Source: Nitrospira sp. (GTDB taxonomy: Bacteria > Nitrospirota > Nitrospiria > Nitrospirales > Nitrospiraceae). Taken from it: a DNA stretch of 33,179 nt. Position numbers and translations under genes: made by a program. Location of the stretch: the NCBI GenBank assembly GCA_029865345.1, contig JAOUHD010000016.1, forward strand, positions 1 to 33,179, read 5' to 3'. Below are positions 20,831-29,575 of this stretch, one piece after another. Position 1 is the stretch's first letter; the number at the start of each line of letters is the position of its first letter. The notes beneath the pieces were generated by a model that worked only from the letters and a program-made list of their open reading frames with translations, did no database searches and was not told the DNA's origin.

Positions 20831-20954
20831 CAAGCTGCTCAAAAAGTCCTTCCGGCAAGGCCGCAAGGAGTGAGAACCCCGAGGCGTACGCGTTTGGTAC
20901 GTTGAGGGGTTCGAACGACTGAGAACGCAGCGGGAAGGCTTTTTCAGCAGCTTG
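20831..20954. repeat. MITE/REP-like palindromic element in the leuA leader
   Basis: A 124-bp segment with imperfect terminal inverted repeats: CAAGCTGCTcAAAAAGtCCTTCC on the left and the complement of GGAAGGCTTTTTCAGCAGCTTG on the right, differing by one mismatch and one extra base. The centre is a second inverted repeat (AACCCCgAGGCGTAC against GTACGTTGAGGGGTT), so most of the element can fold into one long hairpin. It carries no reading frame of its own. No target-site duplication is obvious. Similar AAAAAG...CGAGGCGTACG...TTTTTCAGC repeats are, from memory, abundant in Nitrospira genomes; this needs checking. It separates the T-box terminator from the leuA ribosome binding site. Confidence 0.8.
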
Positions 20955-20955
20955 T

Positions 20956-21000
20956 AAAAACAAAAGCCTCCATCCCTATGAGACCCAGGGACGAAGGCTT
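20956..21000 (-). terminator. T-box-controlled intrinsic terminator upstream of leuA
   Basis: On the minus strand AAGCCTtCgTCCCT pairs with AGGGAtGgAGGCTT across a 9-base loop (20964-21000), followed by TTTTGTTTTT. This is the off-state hairpin of the leuA T-box. Its 5' arm begins shortly after the T-box antiterminator sequence, as expected for mutually exclusive structures. Confidence 0.85.
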
Positions 21001-21230
21001 GACGCACTCCGTGGTACCACCCTGATTTGGTCTGAGGACCAACTGGTCGTCAAACCCTTCATTCAGCCTCTTACGGAGGCAAGGCGGAATCTCCTACTTC
21101 ATGTTCGGAGATTCGGCTCGGAGGCGAGTTCGGCGACATCTAGGCTGGTTTGCACCACCCACCAGCTCTCTTCACAACACTTACCACCCCGTGTCTAGAT
21201 GGCTCGCGTACTATTCCTCGTCTTCGCCGT
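20956..21230 (-). ncRNA. T-box riboswitch, leucine specifier, controlling leuA
   Basis: Read on the minus strand, this leader has all parts of a T-box. The AGTA motif of stem I is at 21209-21212. A perfect 7-bp helix CATCTAG/CTAGATG joins 21195-21201 with 21137-21143. The distal stem I consensus GAGAGCTGGTGG...GTGCAAACCAGC spans 21144-21170. The specifier loop reads GAACTCGCC, giving the codon CUC (21126-21128), a leucine codon. The 14-base T-box AGGGTGGTACCACG is at 21010-21023, and the UGGU bulge suits a tRNA ending ACCA. A terminator with a U-tract follows. Uncharged tRNA-Leu should stabilise the antiterminator and allow leuA transcription. I found no clear promoter directly upstream, so transcription may arrive from pssA. 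Confidence 0.93.
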
Positions 21231-21267
21231 TCACAACTTTTTCAGTTCCTCCCACTGTTATCCGCCG

Positions 21268-22074
21268 TTATGAATTTGATTCGATCGGCGGAGGCTCGAC
21301 TTTTCCGATGCTCTTTTTCCCAGCTGCCGGAGCAACCAGCGAAAAGACTTTTTCGACCGGTCCCATCAATGCATAGCCGGCAAAGATGACAAATAACATG
21401 ACCGCCGGCCAGGCTGCCACCAGCATCAGCGTCAGAATACCCCAGACCAGGTAGGTAATCTGCCGGTGGCCCTTAAACTTCAGCTCTTTAAAGCTGCGAT
21501 ACTTGATCGTGCTGACCATTAAAAACGAAAGCGCCAACGTCATGAGCAGAACCACGATTGGCCTGACATCGCCTCCCATCTTGAGGAGGTAATGATCAAA
21601 GACCACCAGCGACGCCACCACCCCGGCCGCGGCTGGGATCGCGAGACCAGTAAAGTACTTCCCATCTGCTAGCGCTACGGTAGAGTTGAATCGCGCTAAC
21701 CGCACGGCACCCATGGCCACGTAGGCAAACATCACGGCCACGCCAAACGTACCCTGCCCGCTTAACGCCCACGAGTAGATCAACAACCCCGGTGCGACAC
21801 CAAATGACACCACATCGGACAGCGAGTCATACTCCAGCCCGAACTGACTCGTACTATTAGTCAATCTGGCCGACTTGCCATCCAATACGTCAAAAATCAT
21901 GGCGACAAGAATCGCGATGGCTGCTTCCAGATAGTTACCGTTGAAAACGGACAGGATGGCGAACACGCCGCAAAATAAGTTACCGGTCGTGAAGAGATTT
22001 GGAATGAGATGCATAGCGGCTTTCCGCCGTTTCCCATCTTTCCCGAAGGAATTCTTGAAGCCTGCCGTTTTCAT
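21268..22074 (-). CDS. pssA: CDP-diacylglycerol-serine O-phosphatidyltransferase
   Basis: Makes phosphatidylserine from CDP-diacylglycerol and serine in the inner membrane. The 268-residue protein contains about seven membrane segments and the complete CDP-alcohol phosphotransferase motif, DG..AR........G...D...D, at 65-87 (D62, D65, D83 and D87 in the active site). It overlaps the psd stop codon by four bases (ATGA), so the two sequential steps to phosphatidylethanolamine are coupled. The membrane-embedded type II enzyme is the expected form outside gamma-proteobacteria. The leuA T-box leader begins about 40 bases after its stop. Confidence 0.95.
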   Translation of the reverse strand: MKTAGFKNSFGKDGKRRKAAMHLIPNLFTTGNLFCGVFAILSVFNGNYLEAAIAILVAMIFDVLDGKSARLTNSTSQFGLEYDSLSDVVSFGVAPGLLIYSWALSGQGTFGVAVMFAYVAMGAVRLARFNSTVALADGKYFTGLAIPAAAGVVASLVVFDHYLLKMGGDVRPIVVLLMTLALSFLMVSTIKYRSFKELKFKGHRQITYLVWGILTLMLVAAWPAVMLFVIFAGYALMGPVEKVFSLVAPAAGKKSIGKVEPPPIESNS

Positions 22075-22721
22075 GGCAACTCTCCAATAATGGTTTCGCC
22101 GCCCTTCACACGATCACCCACCGCCACCCGAATCTTTGTACCCATCGGAAGGAACGTATCCATGCGCGACCCGAACCGGATCAAGCCATATCGTTCACCA
22201 CGTATCGCCTGCTCCCGATCCGAGATCCAACAGACGATTCGCCGAGCGATCAGCCCCGCGACTTGCACACACAACACCTTGATCCCGTCGTGCGTCTTGA
22301 TCATCACGGCATTCTGTTCGTTCCTCAGCGTCGCCTCCGGCTTGCTCGCAACCAAAAACAACCCCGGCTGATACTGAATACCTTCCACCACCCCATCGCA
22401 AGGCATACGATTGATGTGGACATCGAAGACATTCAAAAAAATCGTAAGCCTGACACTACGCTCTTTCAGGTAGCGGGGCTCAAACTCTTCCTCGATGGCG
22501 ATCACCTTGCCATCGCCGGGTGCAACAATCAGATTGGGACCTTGTGGGATCACCCGGGCCGGGTTGCGAAAAAACCAGGCAGAGAACAGCGTCGCAATCC
22601 CACCAAGAAACGCAACAACTGGCCATCCCAGCCATGCTGTCAAGAGTGTAACGCCGACAGGAGCTGCAATGAAGGGAATTCCTTCTTTGGCAAAGGGAAC
22701 ACCGACTGCACGATCCACCAT
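22071..22721 (-). CDS. psd: phosphatidylserine decarboxylase proenzyme (short form)
   Basis: Decarboxylates phosphatidylserine to phosphatidylethanolamine. The proenzyme cleaves itself to create a pyruvoyl group. At 216 residues this is the short form, as in archaea and many bacteria. The cleavage site is visible as G184-S185 in RFGSRMD. Hydrophobic segments lie at about 15-50, and FLNVFDVHINRMP (95-107) is the conserved core. TGAGG at the end of ilvC serves as ribosome binding site about seven bases before the ATG. It follows ilvC by nine bases and overlaps pssA by four. Confidence 0.95.
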   Translation of the reverse strand: MVDRAVGVPFAKEGIPFIAAPVGVTLLTAWLGWPVVAFLGGIATLFSAWFFRNPARVIPQGPNLIVAPGDGKVIAIEEEFEPRYLKERSVRLTIFLNVFDVHINRMPCDGVVEGIQYQPGLFLVASKPEATLRNEQNAVMIKTHDGIKVLCVQVAGLIARRIVCWISDREQAIRGERYGLIRFGSRMDTFLPMGTKIRVAVGDRVKGGETIIGELP

Positions 22722-22730
22722 GGACTTGCC

Positions 22731-23759
<1,029 letters not shown>

Positions 23760-23802
23760 TCATCTCGTCAGTATAGAGTAACACTGCGTGCGCAGCAGAA
23801 CG

Positions 23803-24321
23803 TTAGTCGCGGGCAACCTTCTTCGTTTGGACAGCAACGGGACGGGCCGGTTCCCGAGCGACGGCCACCCGGCCAGTACGGACCAAATCCTTGATCCCTA
23901 GGGGCTGTAACAAGTTGATGATCGCCTCAATCTTCTTAGGGTCTCCGGATACTTCAATGGTATAGGTGCTCGGGGTCGAATCGATCACGTTCGCTCGAAA
24001 GATATCCACGATTCTGAGCGCCTCGGCTCGATCCGCATCCTTCGTATGCACCTTGATAATTGCCGTCTCTCGCGAGACAAACTCCGTTTCGTTCAAATCC
24101 ACGACCTTGATGACATCGATGAGTTTGTTCAGCTGTTTGACGATCTGCTCGATGATCCGCTCATCACCCGATGTCACAATCGTCATCTGAGACATGGACG
24201 GATCAAGCGTCGGAGCAACCGACAAGCTCTCGATATTGAACCCACGACCGCTGAATAACCCAGCGACCCGTGACAGGACCCCAAATTTATTTTCAACCGT
24301 TACTGAAATAATGTGTTCCAT
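23803..24321 (-). CDS. ilvN: acetolactate synthase small (regulatory) subunit
   Basis: Regulatory subunit that activates the catalytic IlvB and confers valine feedback inhibition. The 172-residue protein has the N-terminal ACT domain (HIISVTVENKFGVLSRVAGLFSGRGFNIESL at about 3-33) and the C-terminal ALS_ss domain. The extra C-terminal 15 residues are basic and low-complexity. It lies 39 bases downstream of ilvB. The name ilvH is used in some genomes for the same gene. Confidence 0.96.
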   Translation of the reverse strand: MEHIISVTVENKFGVLSRVAGLFSGRGFNIESLSVAPTLDPSMSQMTIVTSGDERIIEQIVKQLNKLIDVIKVVDLNETEFVSRETAIIKVHTKDADRAEALRIVDIFRANVIDSTPSTYTIEVSGDPKKIEAIINLLQPLGIKDLVRTGRVAVAREPARPVAVQTKKVARD

Positions 24322-24360
24322 ACAATGCTTTCAGCTGAGAGCCATCCGCCGACGATTTCC

Positions 24361-26136
24361 CTATGCCGTGAGGACCGTATCTTTGTCCTCCGGCGTCACT
24401 TTTTCCGAACCGACCTGTTTCTTCTTCAACTCCGGTGGATCTTCCAGGAGCATCTCGTGGTTGCAGCCGCCAGCAGGGATCATCGGATAACAATTCTCAT
24501 AGGGATAGGTCGGCACATCCACGATGACGGGTTTATCGGTCTCCATCGCTTCTTTCAGAACGGCATCGAGGTCTCCGACCTTCTTGACCCGTAATCCCAC
24601 TGCGCCATAGGCTTCCGCCAGTTTCACGAAATCCGGCGTCGTGCCAAGGTCGCTCGACGCGTAACGCCCTTCGTAGAACAAGTCCTGCCATTGGCGGACC
24701 ATGCCGTGAAAACCATTGTTCAAAATGATGATCTTCACCGGCAACTTGCTCACCACAGCCGTGGCCATTTCCTGCATATTCATCTGAATGCTGCCGTCTC
24801 CCGCAATACACAAGACTAGTCGGTTCCGGAACGCGGCTTGGGCCCCCATTGCGGCAGGAAATCCAAACCCCATCGTGCCAAGCCCGCCCGATGTCAACCA
24901 TCGATTTGGCTTTGCCAACTTGAAATACTGTGCGGCCCACATTTGATGTTGGCCGACATCCGTCGAGACGATTGGGTCCCGGTCTTTAGTCAGCTCATAC
25001 AACCGCTTGACGACCTGCTGCGGCTTGATCGGTCCGTCTTGCTCTTGGTGATAGGTCAATGGATGGGCCTGCTGCCATTCGCGTATTTGATCCCACCAGG
25101 GCTTCCGAAGGTCTTTCTGTTCCCCATTCACCGTCGCGCGCAGGATCTGGTTCAACTCCCGAAGCACCGTCTTACAGTCGCCCACAATCGGAATATCGAC
25201 ATTGATGTTTTTCCGAATAGAGGTCGGGTCAATATCGACATGAATCACTTTTGCATAGGGACAGAACTCCGACACCTTCCCCGTCACCCGATCATCAAAC
25301 CGTGCGCCGATGGCAATCACCAGATCGGAATAATGCATGGCCATGTTGGCTTCATAGGTGCCATGCATCCCCAGCATCCCCATGGAGAGAGGATGCTCTC
25401 CCGGAAACACCCCGAGCCCCATCAGTGTCATGTCGACCGGAATCTGCGTCATCTCAGCCAATTCAAGCAGTTCCTGTGAGGCGCCTGAAAAGCCGACACC
25501 GCCGCCAACATAGAGAATCGGCTTCTTGGCCTTCATGATCGCTTCAGCGGCCTGCTTGATCTGCCACTTATTCCCTTCGTAGGTCGGATTGTAGCCACGA
25601 ATCGAAACGGAATTCGGATAGGTGAATTCCGCTTTAGCCATCGAGACATCTTTCGGGATATCCACCAAGACCGGGCCCGGACGACCGGTCGTCGCAATAT
25701 AAAACGCCTCTTTGATCGTGGCCGCCAAATCGTTCACATCTTTGACGAGAAAATTGTATTTCGTGCAGGGGCGGCTCAAACCGATGTTGTCCGCTTCCTG
25801 AAAAGCATCGTTTCCGATCAGACTAGTCGGGACTTGGCCGCTGAAACAGACCATAGGAACAGAATCCATATAGGCATCGGCTAACGCCGTAATGACGTTG
25901 GTCATGCCAGGGCCCGAAGTGACCAGACACACGCCGGCCTTTCCCGTTGCCTTCGCGTAGCCTTCGGCCATATGGCCAGCACCCTGCTCATGGCGTGTCA
26001 AAATCACTTCAATGTCTTTTTGTTGATGAAGTGTATCGAAAATCTTCAGGACGACGCCTCCGGGAAGCGCAAAGAGCGTCTTGACTCCTTCCCGCTTCAG
26101 ACATTCGATGAAGATTTCAGCACCGGTGAGTTTCAT
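24361..26136 (-). CDS. ilvB: acetolactate synthase large (catalytic) subunit
   Basis: Thiamine-diphosphate-dependent enzyme making acetolactate or acetohydroxybutyrate, the first common step of branched-chain amino acid synthesis. The protein is 591 residues. The N-terminal PYR domain starts with TGAEIFIECLKREGV and FALPGG. The catalytic glutamate lies in TRHEQGAGHMAEGYA. The C-terminal ThDP motif reads GDGSIQMNMQEMATAV...NN. GGGAGGG lies five bases before the ATG. It is the first gene of the ilvBNC-psd-pssA-leuA run, with a promoter candidate about 120 bases upstream. Confidence 0.97.
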   Translation of the reverse strand: MKLTGAEIFIECLKREGVKTLFALPGGVVLKIFDTLHQQKDIEVILTRHEQGAGHMAEGYAKATGKAGVCLVTSGPGMTNVITALADAYMDSVPMVCFSGQVPTSLIGNDAFQEADNIGLSRPCTKYNFLVKDVNDLAATIKEAFYIATTGRPGPVLVDIPKDVSMAKAEFTYPNSVSIRGYNPTYEGNKWQIKQAAEAIMKAKKPILYVGGGVGFSGASQELLELAEMTQIPVDMTLMGLGVFPGEHPLSMGMLGMHGTYEANMAMHYSDLVIAIGARFDDRVTGKVSEFCPYAKVIHVDIDPTSIRKNINVDIPIVGDCKTVLRELNQILRATVNGEQKDLRKPWWDQIREWQQAHPLTYHQEQDGPIKPQQVVKRLYELTKDRDPIVSTDVGQHQMWAAQYFKLAKPNRWLTSGGLGTMGFGFPAAMGAQAAFRNRLVLCIAGDGSIQMNMQEMATAVVSKLPVKIIILNNGFHGMVRQWQDLFYEGRYASSDLGTTPDFVKLAEAYGAVGLRVKKVGDLDAVLKEAMETDKPVIVDVPTYPYENCYPMIPAGGCNHEMLLEDPPELKKKQVGSEKVTPEDKDTVLTA

Positions 26137-26260
26137 AACAACCCTCCCTACGACTGCATGAGACGATCTGCCTTAAATAATCAGATATCAAAAGAACACG
26201 TCCGGCGGAGGACGCATCATCATGCAGAAATATCTTTAAAATCAAGGGGAAAGATTCGAG

Positions 26261-26289
26261 ATCCTAGCATCCCCATCAAGACCCGTCAA
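26261..26289 (-). promoter_or_regulatory. candidate sigma70 promoter for ilvB operon
   Basis: TTGACG (26284-26289), a 17-base spacer and TAGGAT (26261-26266) on the minus strand. The predicted start near 26254 gives a leader of about 117 bases before ilvB. That leader contains no T-box, no terminator and no leader peptide enriched in Leu, Ile or Val that I can see. Confidence 0.5.
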
Positions 26290-26340
26290 TACAGCGCCAC
26301 GTGAATCACCGAGAACACTGGCCACGAGGCGTTTGAGAAG

Positions 26341-26777
26341 AAGCGTGAGCGGAAGACCTATAAGCCGGATTCTGTCCCGCAAAGAAGTTGCCCTCTTTGC
26401 TTGGATGATCATTTCTCTGGGATTCGAGTTACCTCGAACCTCAAGCGACCTACCCGAAGACCTCGACCGGGCCAGCCGGCGTACAACGGTCCGTGAGGAA
26501 CGCTGTACATGTCTTCCTATTTGGCCTTGCACCAGGCGACGCTTACCGTGCCGGTGATGTCGCCACCCCCGCGGTGGGCTCTTACCCCACCGTTTCACCC
26601 TTACCTGAGCCGCAGCGACCAGATGGGATCCCGTCGCGTTGGCCATCGGCGGTTTGTTTTCTGTGGTGCTGGTGTCGGATTGCTCCGCCTGGGAGTTACC
26701 CAGCGCCCTGCCCATGGAGTCCGGACTTTCCTCTCGACGCCGAAGCACCGAGCGACCATCCAGTCTTCCACCCACGC
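26341..26777 (-). ncRNA. rnpB: RNase P RNA (bacterial type A)
   Basis: Catalytic RNA subunit that removes tRNA 5' leaders. On the minus strand the universally conserved 5' part GAGGAAAGTCCGGACTCC (about 26716-26733), followed by GGGCAGGGCGCTGG, and the conserved 3' part ACAGAATCCGGCTTATAGG (about 26358-26376) are both present. The ends pair as helix P1 (GCGTGGGTGGAAGAC with GTCTTCCGCTCACGC), fixing the boundaries to within a few bases. The length of about 437 nt is slightly larger than E. coli M1 RNA (377), because of longer peripheral helices such as the one near GGTTCGAGGTAACTCGAATCC. Open frames across it are accidental. Confidence 0.95.
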
Positions 26778-26783
26778 CTGCTC

Positions 26784-26813
26784 AGTATAAAGGACCAGGA
26801 TCGGTCGCGACAA
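26784..26813 (-). promoter_or_regulatory. promoter of rnpB
   Basis: TTGTCG (26808-26813), an 18-base spacer and TATACT (26784-26789) on the minus strand. Transcription starting about seven bases downstream of the -10 box would begin at about 26777, exactly where helix P1 of the RNase P RNA starts. Confidence 0.65.
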
Positions 26814-26873
26814 GCAGACCGCCCAGGTGTATTCGACGAATGGTCGATTAGGAGTTGCATAGGACAAGAACCG

Positions 26874-27740
26874 TTATCGTCCACCAACGTCCGGTAACGG
26901 AGCCGCCGGTACAGGTGTCCGCTTCTGATAAATAGCCATGGCCTCCGGCATCCACTCCTTCAATTGATCAATTCGGGTATCATGGCTGGGATGGGTGGAG
27001 AGAAATTCAGATTGTCCCCCACCACCCGATGCTTGCCCCATTCGTTCCCAGAGCGCCACCGATTCGCGCGGGTCATAGCCGGCATCGGCCGCCAGGAGAA
27101 TCCCCACATAATCAGCCTCAGATTCATGCTTGCGACTGAAGGGCAGCAACACACCAACCTGCGCCCCTGCACCAAGCGCCGCCATCGTCGCCTGACCAAG
27201 CATGGGATTGCCACCACTGAGACCAATCGCCGTGCCCGCCACCTGCAACACCGTGTTCGTCAATTGTCCCTGACTCATGCGCTCCGCGCCATGGCGAGCC
27301 AAGGCATGCACGACTTCATGTCCCATCACGGCCGCCAACCCTGCTTCCGTCTTCGCCATGGGAAAGATACCGGTGTACACCGCCATCTTTCCGCCAGGCA
27401 GAGCAAAGGCGTTCGCAGTCTTGTCATCCTTAATGATCGTCACTTCCCACTGAAACTGCTGAGCCATCTGCGCATACTTCGAGCGTTTGGCCGCTTCGAC
27501 GATGCGAGCCGCAACCCGCTTCACCGGTTCCACCTCACGAGGATCTTGTGACGGTCTCATCTTCGGGTCGCTCTTGACCTGATCGAAAGCCTGATCTCCC
27601 ATTTGCACTTCTTGACCAATCGACGTCATGAGTAACTGCTTCCGACCGGTATAGGGATTGGTCTCGCATCCCACCAAGGCTACTCCTCCAGCCAGAAGAC
27701 AAACCATCGTTGTTACGCGCATGAGTGTTGAGGTACGCAT
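26874..27740 (-). CDS. M48 family metalloprotease, predicted lipoprotein
   Basis: Zinc metallopeptidase of the M48 (Ste24/HtpX-like) family, related to periplasmic LoiP/YcaL- and BepA-type proteases that act on outer-membrane proteins. From the chosen ATG it is 288 residues. The signal peptide ends in the lipobox LVGC (C25), predicting a lipid anchor. The zinc motif HEVVH is at 141-145 and the third ligand lies in HESEADYVG. A tail with STHPSHDTRI, typical of this subfamily, follows. GGAGG lies six bases before the ATG. A longer frame start 14 codons earlier lacks both this site and signal-peptide logic. No TPR domain follows, unlike BepA. Confidence 0.92.
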   Translation of the reverse strand: MRTSTLMRVTTMVCLLAGGVALVGCETNPYTGRKQLLMTSIGQEVQMGDQAFDQVKSDPKMRPSQDPREVEPVKRVAARIVEAAKRSKYAQMAQQFQWEVTIIKDDKTANAFALPGGKMAVYTGIFPMAKTEAGLAAVMGHEVVHALARHGAERMSQGQLTNTVLQVAGTAIGLSGGNPMLGQATMAALGAGAQVGVLLPFSRKHESEADYVGILLAADAGYDPRESVALWERMGQASGGGGQSEFLSTHPSHDTRIDQLKEWMPEAMAIYQKRTPVPAAPLPDVGGR

Positions 27741-27862
27741 CGTCAACCTCCAGCCAAACGGAACTGTTTCTAGATCCATCATGATTCATTGACCAACGAA
27801 CAAGCGATTGAGTAGATTACCGTGCCCCTAAGAAGAATTTCTAGAGTGGCGCGGACCATCTC

Positions 27863-28522
27863 ATGACTCCACAACCCTCTCATACGATTGAGCGTATCGG
27901 TATCGACGAATCCGGAAAGGGCGATTACTTTGGCCCCCTCGTCATCACCGCCGTGTTTGTTGACGCCACGACACAGGGGGAACTCAGGCTCATGCAGGTC
28001 CGGGATAGCAAGAAGATTTCAGACGGGCGGATTCTTGAGATGGCTCCCGACATCAAGACCATCTGCCCGCACAGTGTCATCGCGATCGGGCCGCAGAGGT
28101 ACAACGAACTCTATGAAAAAATCCGCAACTTGAATCGCCTGCTGGCCTGGGGTCACGCCAAAGCGCTCGAAACCCTGCTCGAACGAGTAACATGCGAGCG
28201 AGCCATCTCCGATCAATTCGGAGACGAGCGGTTGATTCTGAATGTGCTGCAGGAAAAAGGACGAAAGATCGTGCTGGAGCAACGGACGAAAGCGGAATCG
28301 GACTTGGCCGTGGCCGCCGCTTCGATCTTGGCCCGCGCTGAATTTCTGCTTCGATTGAAACGCCTCTCCAGCGAAGTCGGCACCACTCTGCCCAAAGGTG
28401 CCTCTCCTGCCGTTGACCTCGCGGCCAAGATGATCATCAAAAAACACGGACAGGAACGGCTTGGCTCAGTGGCAAAACTGCATTTCAAAACGACGAAGGC
28501 CGTGATTGCGGGACTCGCCTAA
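27863..28522 (+). CDS. rnhC: ribonuclease HIII, short form
   Basis: Endonuclease cutting the RNA strand of RNA-DNA hybrids. The N-terminus GIDESGKGDYFGPLV (13-27) is the RNase HIII signature, distinct from the GIDEAGRG of RNase HII. Catalytic residues inferred by motif are D15, E16, D117 (SDQF) and E145 (KAESD). At 219 residues it lacks the N-terminal TBP-like substrate-binding domain (about 80-90 residues) of typical HIII enzymes. An in-frame TAG 21 bases before the ATG rules out an unseen extension. It is one of two clear plus-strand genes and converges with the zinc-ribbon gene. The preceding 120 bases hold no promoter I trust. Confidence 0.9.
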   Translation: MTPQPSHTIERIGIDESGKGDYFGPLVITAVFVDATTQGELRLMQVRDSKKISDGRILEMAPDIKTICPHSVIAIGPQRYNELYEKIRNLNRLLAWGHAKALETLLERVTCERAISDQFGDERLILNVLQEKGRKIVLEQRTKAESDLAVAAASILARAEFLLRLKRLSSEVGTTLPKGASPAVDLAAKMIIKKHGQERLGSVAKLHFKTTKAVIAGLA

Positions 28523-28572
28523 ACCGATTCCCCTACTTCGAGTTCCGACGGCTTACTGCCTGGCGCGGACGG

Positions 28573-29292
28573 CTATACCGTGACCGGCTCTCCCTCCCAG
28601 TACAATATCCGCCGACAGTAGGGGCAGATCTGTAGATCATCGGAGCGTTTGACTTGCGCAATGAGCTGAGGCGGGATCTGGAGACGACACCCAGCGCACA
28701 TCCCATCGCGCACCGCCGCCAGCGGTTGATCTTTCCGCGAGGCCCTCACCTGGTTATACCGATCGAGCAAACCCTTCTCAATCCGCCCGGCAGCCTCTCG
28801 ATGGCGGAGTTCGAGTTGAGCCAGTTCTGTCGCCAGCTCCTTATCCCGTGCGTCTAGTCCCTGCTTCTCCCCCGTAAAGACGTTCTCCAGCATGGTCTTT
28901 TTCTCCTGAAGCTCTTGGATGGTCTTCTGAAGTTGATCGACCTTGTCCATGGCCAAGAGAATTCTCTCTTCAAAGTCTCCCCGCTTCTTATTCGCTAACT
29001 CGACTTCGAATAAATGCGCTTGATACTCTTTATTGGTCTTCAGACTCGCCGCGTGCGATTTCATCTTTTCGGTCTGCGCTTCATGAGCTTCCAGATCCTT
29101 TTCGTGAGCGCGCCGTTCCTTGACGGCAGCCTCACCGGCGGCTTTCGTGTCATTCAGGAGCTGGGTTGCTTCTCGAAGAGGTACTTCCGCAGTGTATAGA
29201 CGGTCGGGGATTTTTCGGCGGATCTCATTGATCTCCGTGATCCGGAGATCGAGTTTTTGTAGGTCAATGAGCGGGGACAGCTTTTGGTTCAA
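28573..29292 (-). CDS. coiled-coil protein with C-terminal C4 zinc ribbon (COG1579-like)
   Basis: A 239-residue protein of long charged coiled coil (about 5-185, heptads rich in E, K and L) followed by a four-cysteine zinc ribbon (CAGC and, about 22 residues later, CPYC). This is the COG1579 / zf-RING_7 family, proposed to bind nucleic acid but without an established function. The start is probably TTG at 29292: GGAAAGGA lies four bases before it and the family usually begins close to LSPLIDLQKLD. A GTG at 29337 also opens the frame but has no such site and lies only ten bases from the tRNA 3' end. The gene is likely read through from the tRNA promoter. Confidence 0.8.
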   Translation of the reverse strand: MNQKLSPLIDLQKLDLRITEINEIRRKIPDRLYTAEVPLREATQLLNDTKAAGEAAVKERRAHEKDLEAHEAQTEKMKSHAASLKTNKEYQAHLFEVELANKKRGDFEERILLAMDKVDQLQKTIQELQEKKTMLENVFTGEKQGLDARDKELATELAQLELRHREAAGRIEKGLLDRYNQVRASRKDQPLAAVRDGMCAGCRLQIPPQLIAQVKRSDDLQICPYCRRILYWEGEPVTV

Positions 29293-29347
29293 CGTATCCT
29301 TTCCAGCAATGCTGATGCACCGACATGGGTCAGGCACCGGTCCCGAC

Positions 29348-29424
29348 TGGTGGGCCCACTAGGACTTGAACCTAGGACCAGCTGATTATGAGTCAGCCGC
29401 TCTAACCACCTGAGCTATGGGCCC
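29348..29424 (-). tRNA. tRNA with CAU anticodon, probably tRNA-Ile2 (lysidine type)
   Basis: A 77-nt cloverleaf on the minus strand. The acceptor stem is GGGCCCA / TGGGCCC with A73 and encoded CCA (29348-29350). The D arm contains AGCTCAGGTGGTTAGAGC, the anticodon stem-loop is CTGACTCATAATCAG (anticodon at 29388-29390), and the T arm is CCTAGGTTCAAGTCCTAGT. A CAU anticodon can belong to elongator Met, initiator Met or Ile2 (C34 modified to lysidine by TilS). G1-C72 pairing excludes the initiator type. The loop CTCATAA and the GGTC..AGGTTCAAGTCC arm resemble known Ile2 tRNAs (E. coli ileX) more than elongator Met, but this is not certain. Confidence 0.9.
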
Positions 29425-29519
29425 GATCGGAATGGTTCGGACTCAGGCTGATGTCTTGTTGGGCCAATCATTTCTAGCGGCTTCCGTCAGCCTCAACAGG
29501 TGTCGCCACCCGAGCCGTG

Positions 29520-29549
29520 ATTTTAGTCCGCCGCTCCGAGTAGAGTCAA
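29520..29549 (-). promoter_or_regulatory. candidate promoter for tRNA(CAU) and the zinc-ribbon gene
   Basis: TTGACT (29544-29549), an 18-base spacer and TAAAAT (29520-29525) on the minus strand, starting 27 bases after the rpoD stop codon. Transcription would begin near 29513, about 90 bases before the mature tRNA 5' end, leaving a leader to be removed by RNase P. Confidence 0.5.
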
Positions 29550-29575
29550 TTGACGCTGCCTGATCACTCTGAAAG

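Noticed and set aside
20816..21007. 64-codon upstream extension of the leuA reading frame
   Set aside because: It runs through the palindromic element and the T-box terminator; the ATG at 20815 has a strong GGAGGT site and begins at the family N-terminus.
21209..21237. TTGTGA-17-TAGTAC as a promoter for the T-box leader
   Set aside because: Its -10 box coincides with the AGTA motif of stem I, so transcription would start inside the riboswitch and destroy it.
23760..23800. TATACT before ilvC as an internal promoter
   Set aside because: No acceptable -35 box at 16-18 bases; only CTGCTG is found.
26166..26210. Short open frame MMMRPPPDVFF in the ilvB leader as an attenuator peptide
   Set aside because: It contains no run of Leu, Ile or Val codons and no paired terminator/antiterminator follows.
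26341..26867. Several open frames of 60-177 codons on both strands across rnpB
   Set aside because: The region is the RNase P RNA with conserved 5' and 3' signatures and matching P1 ends.
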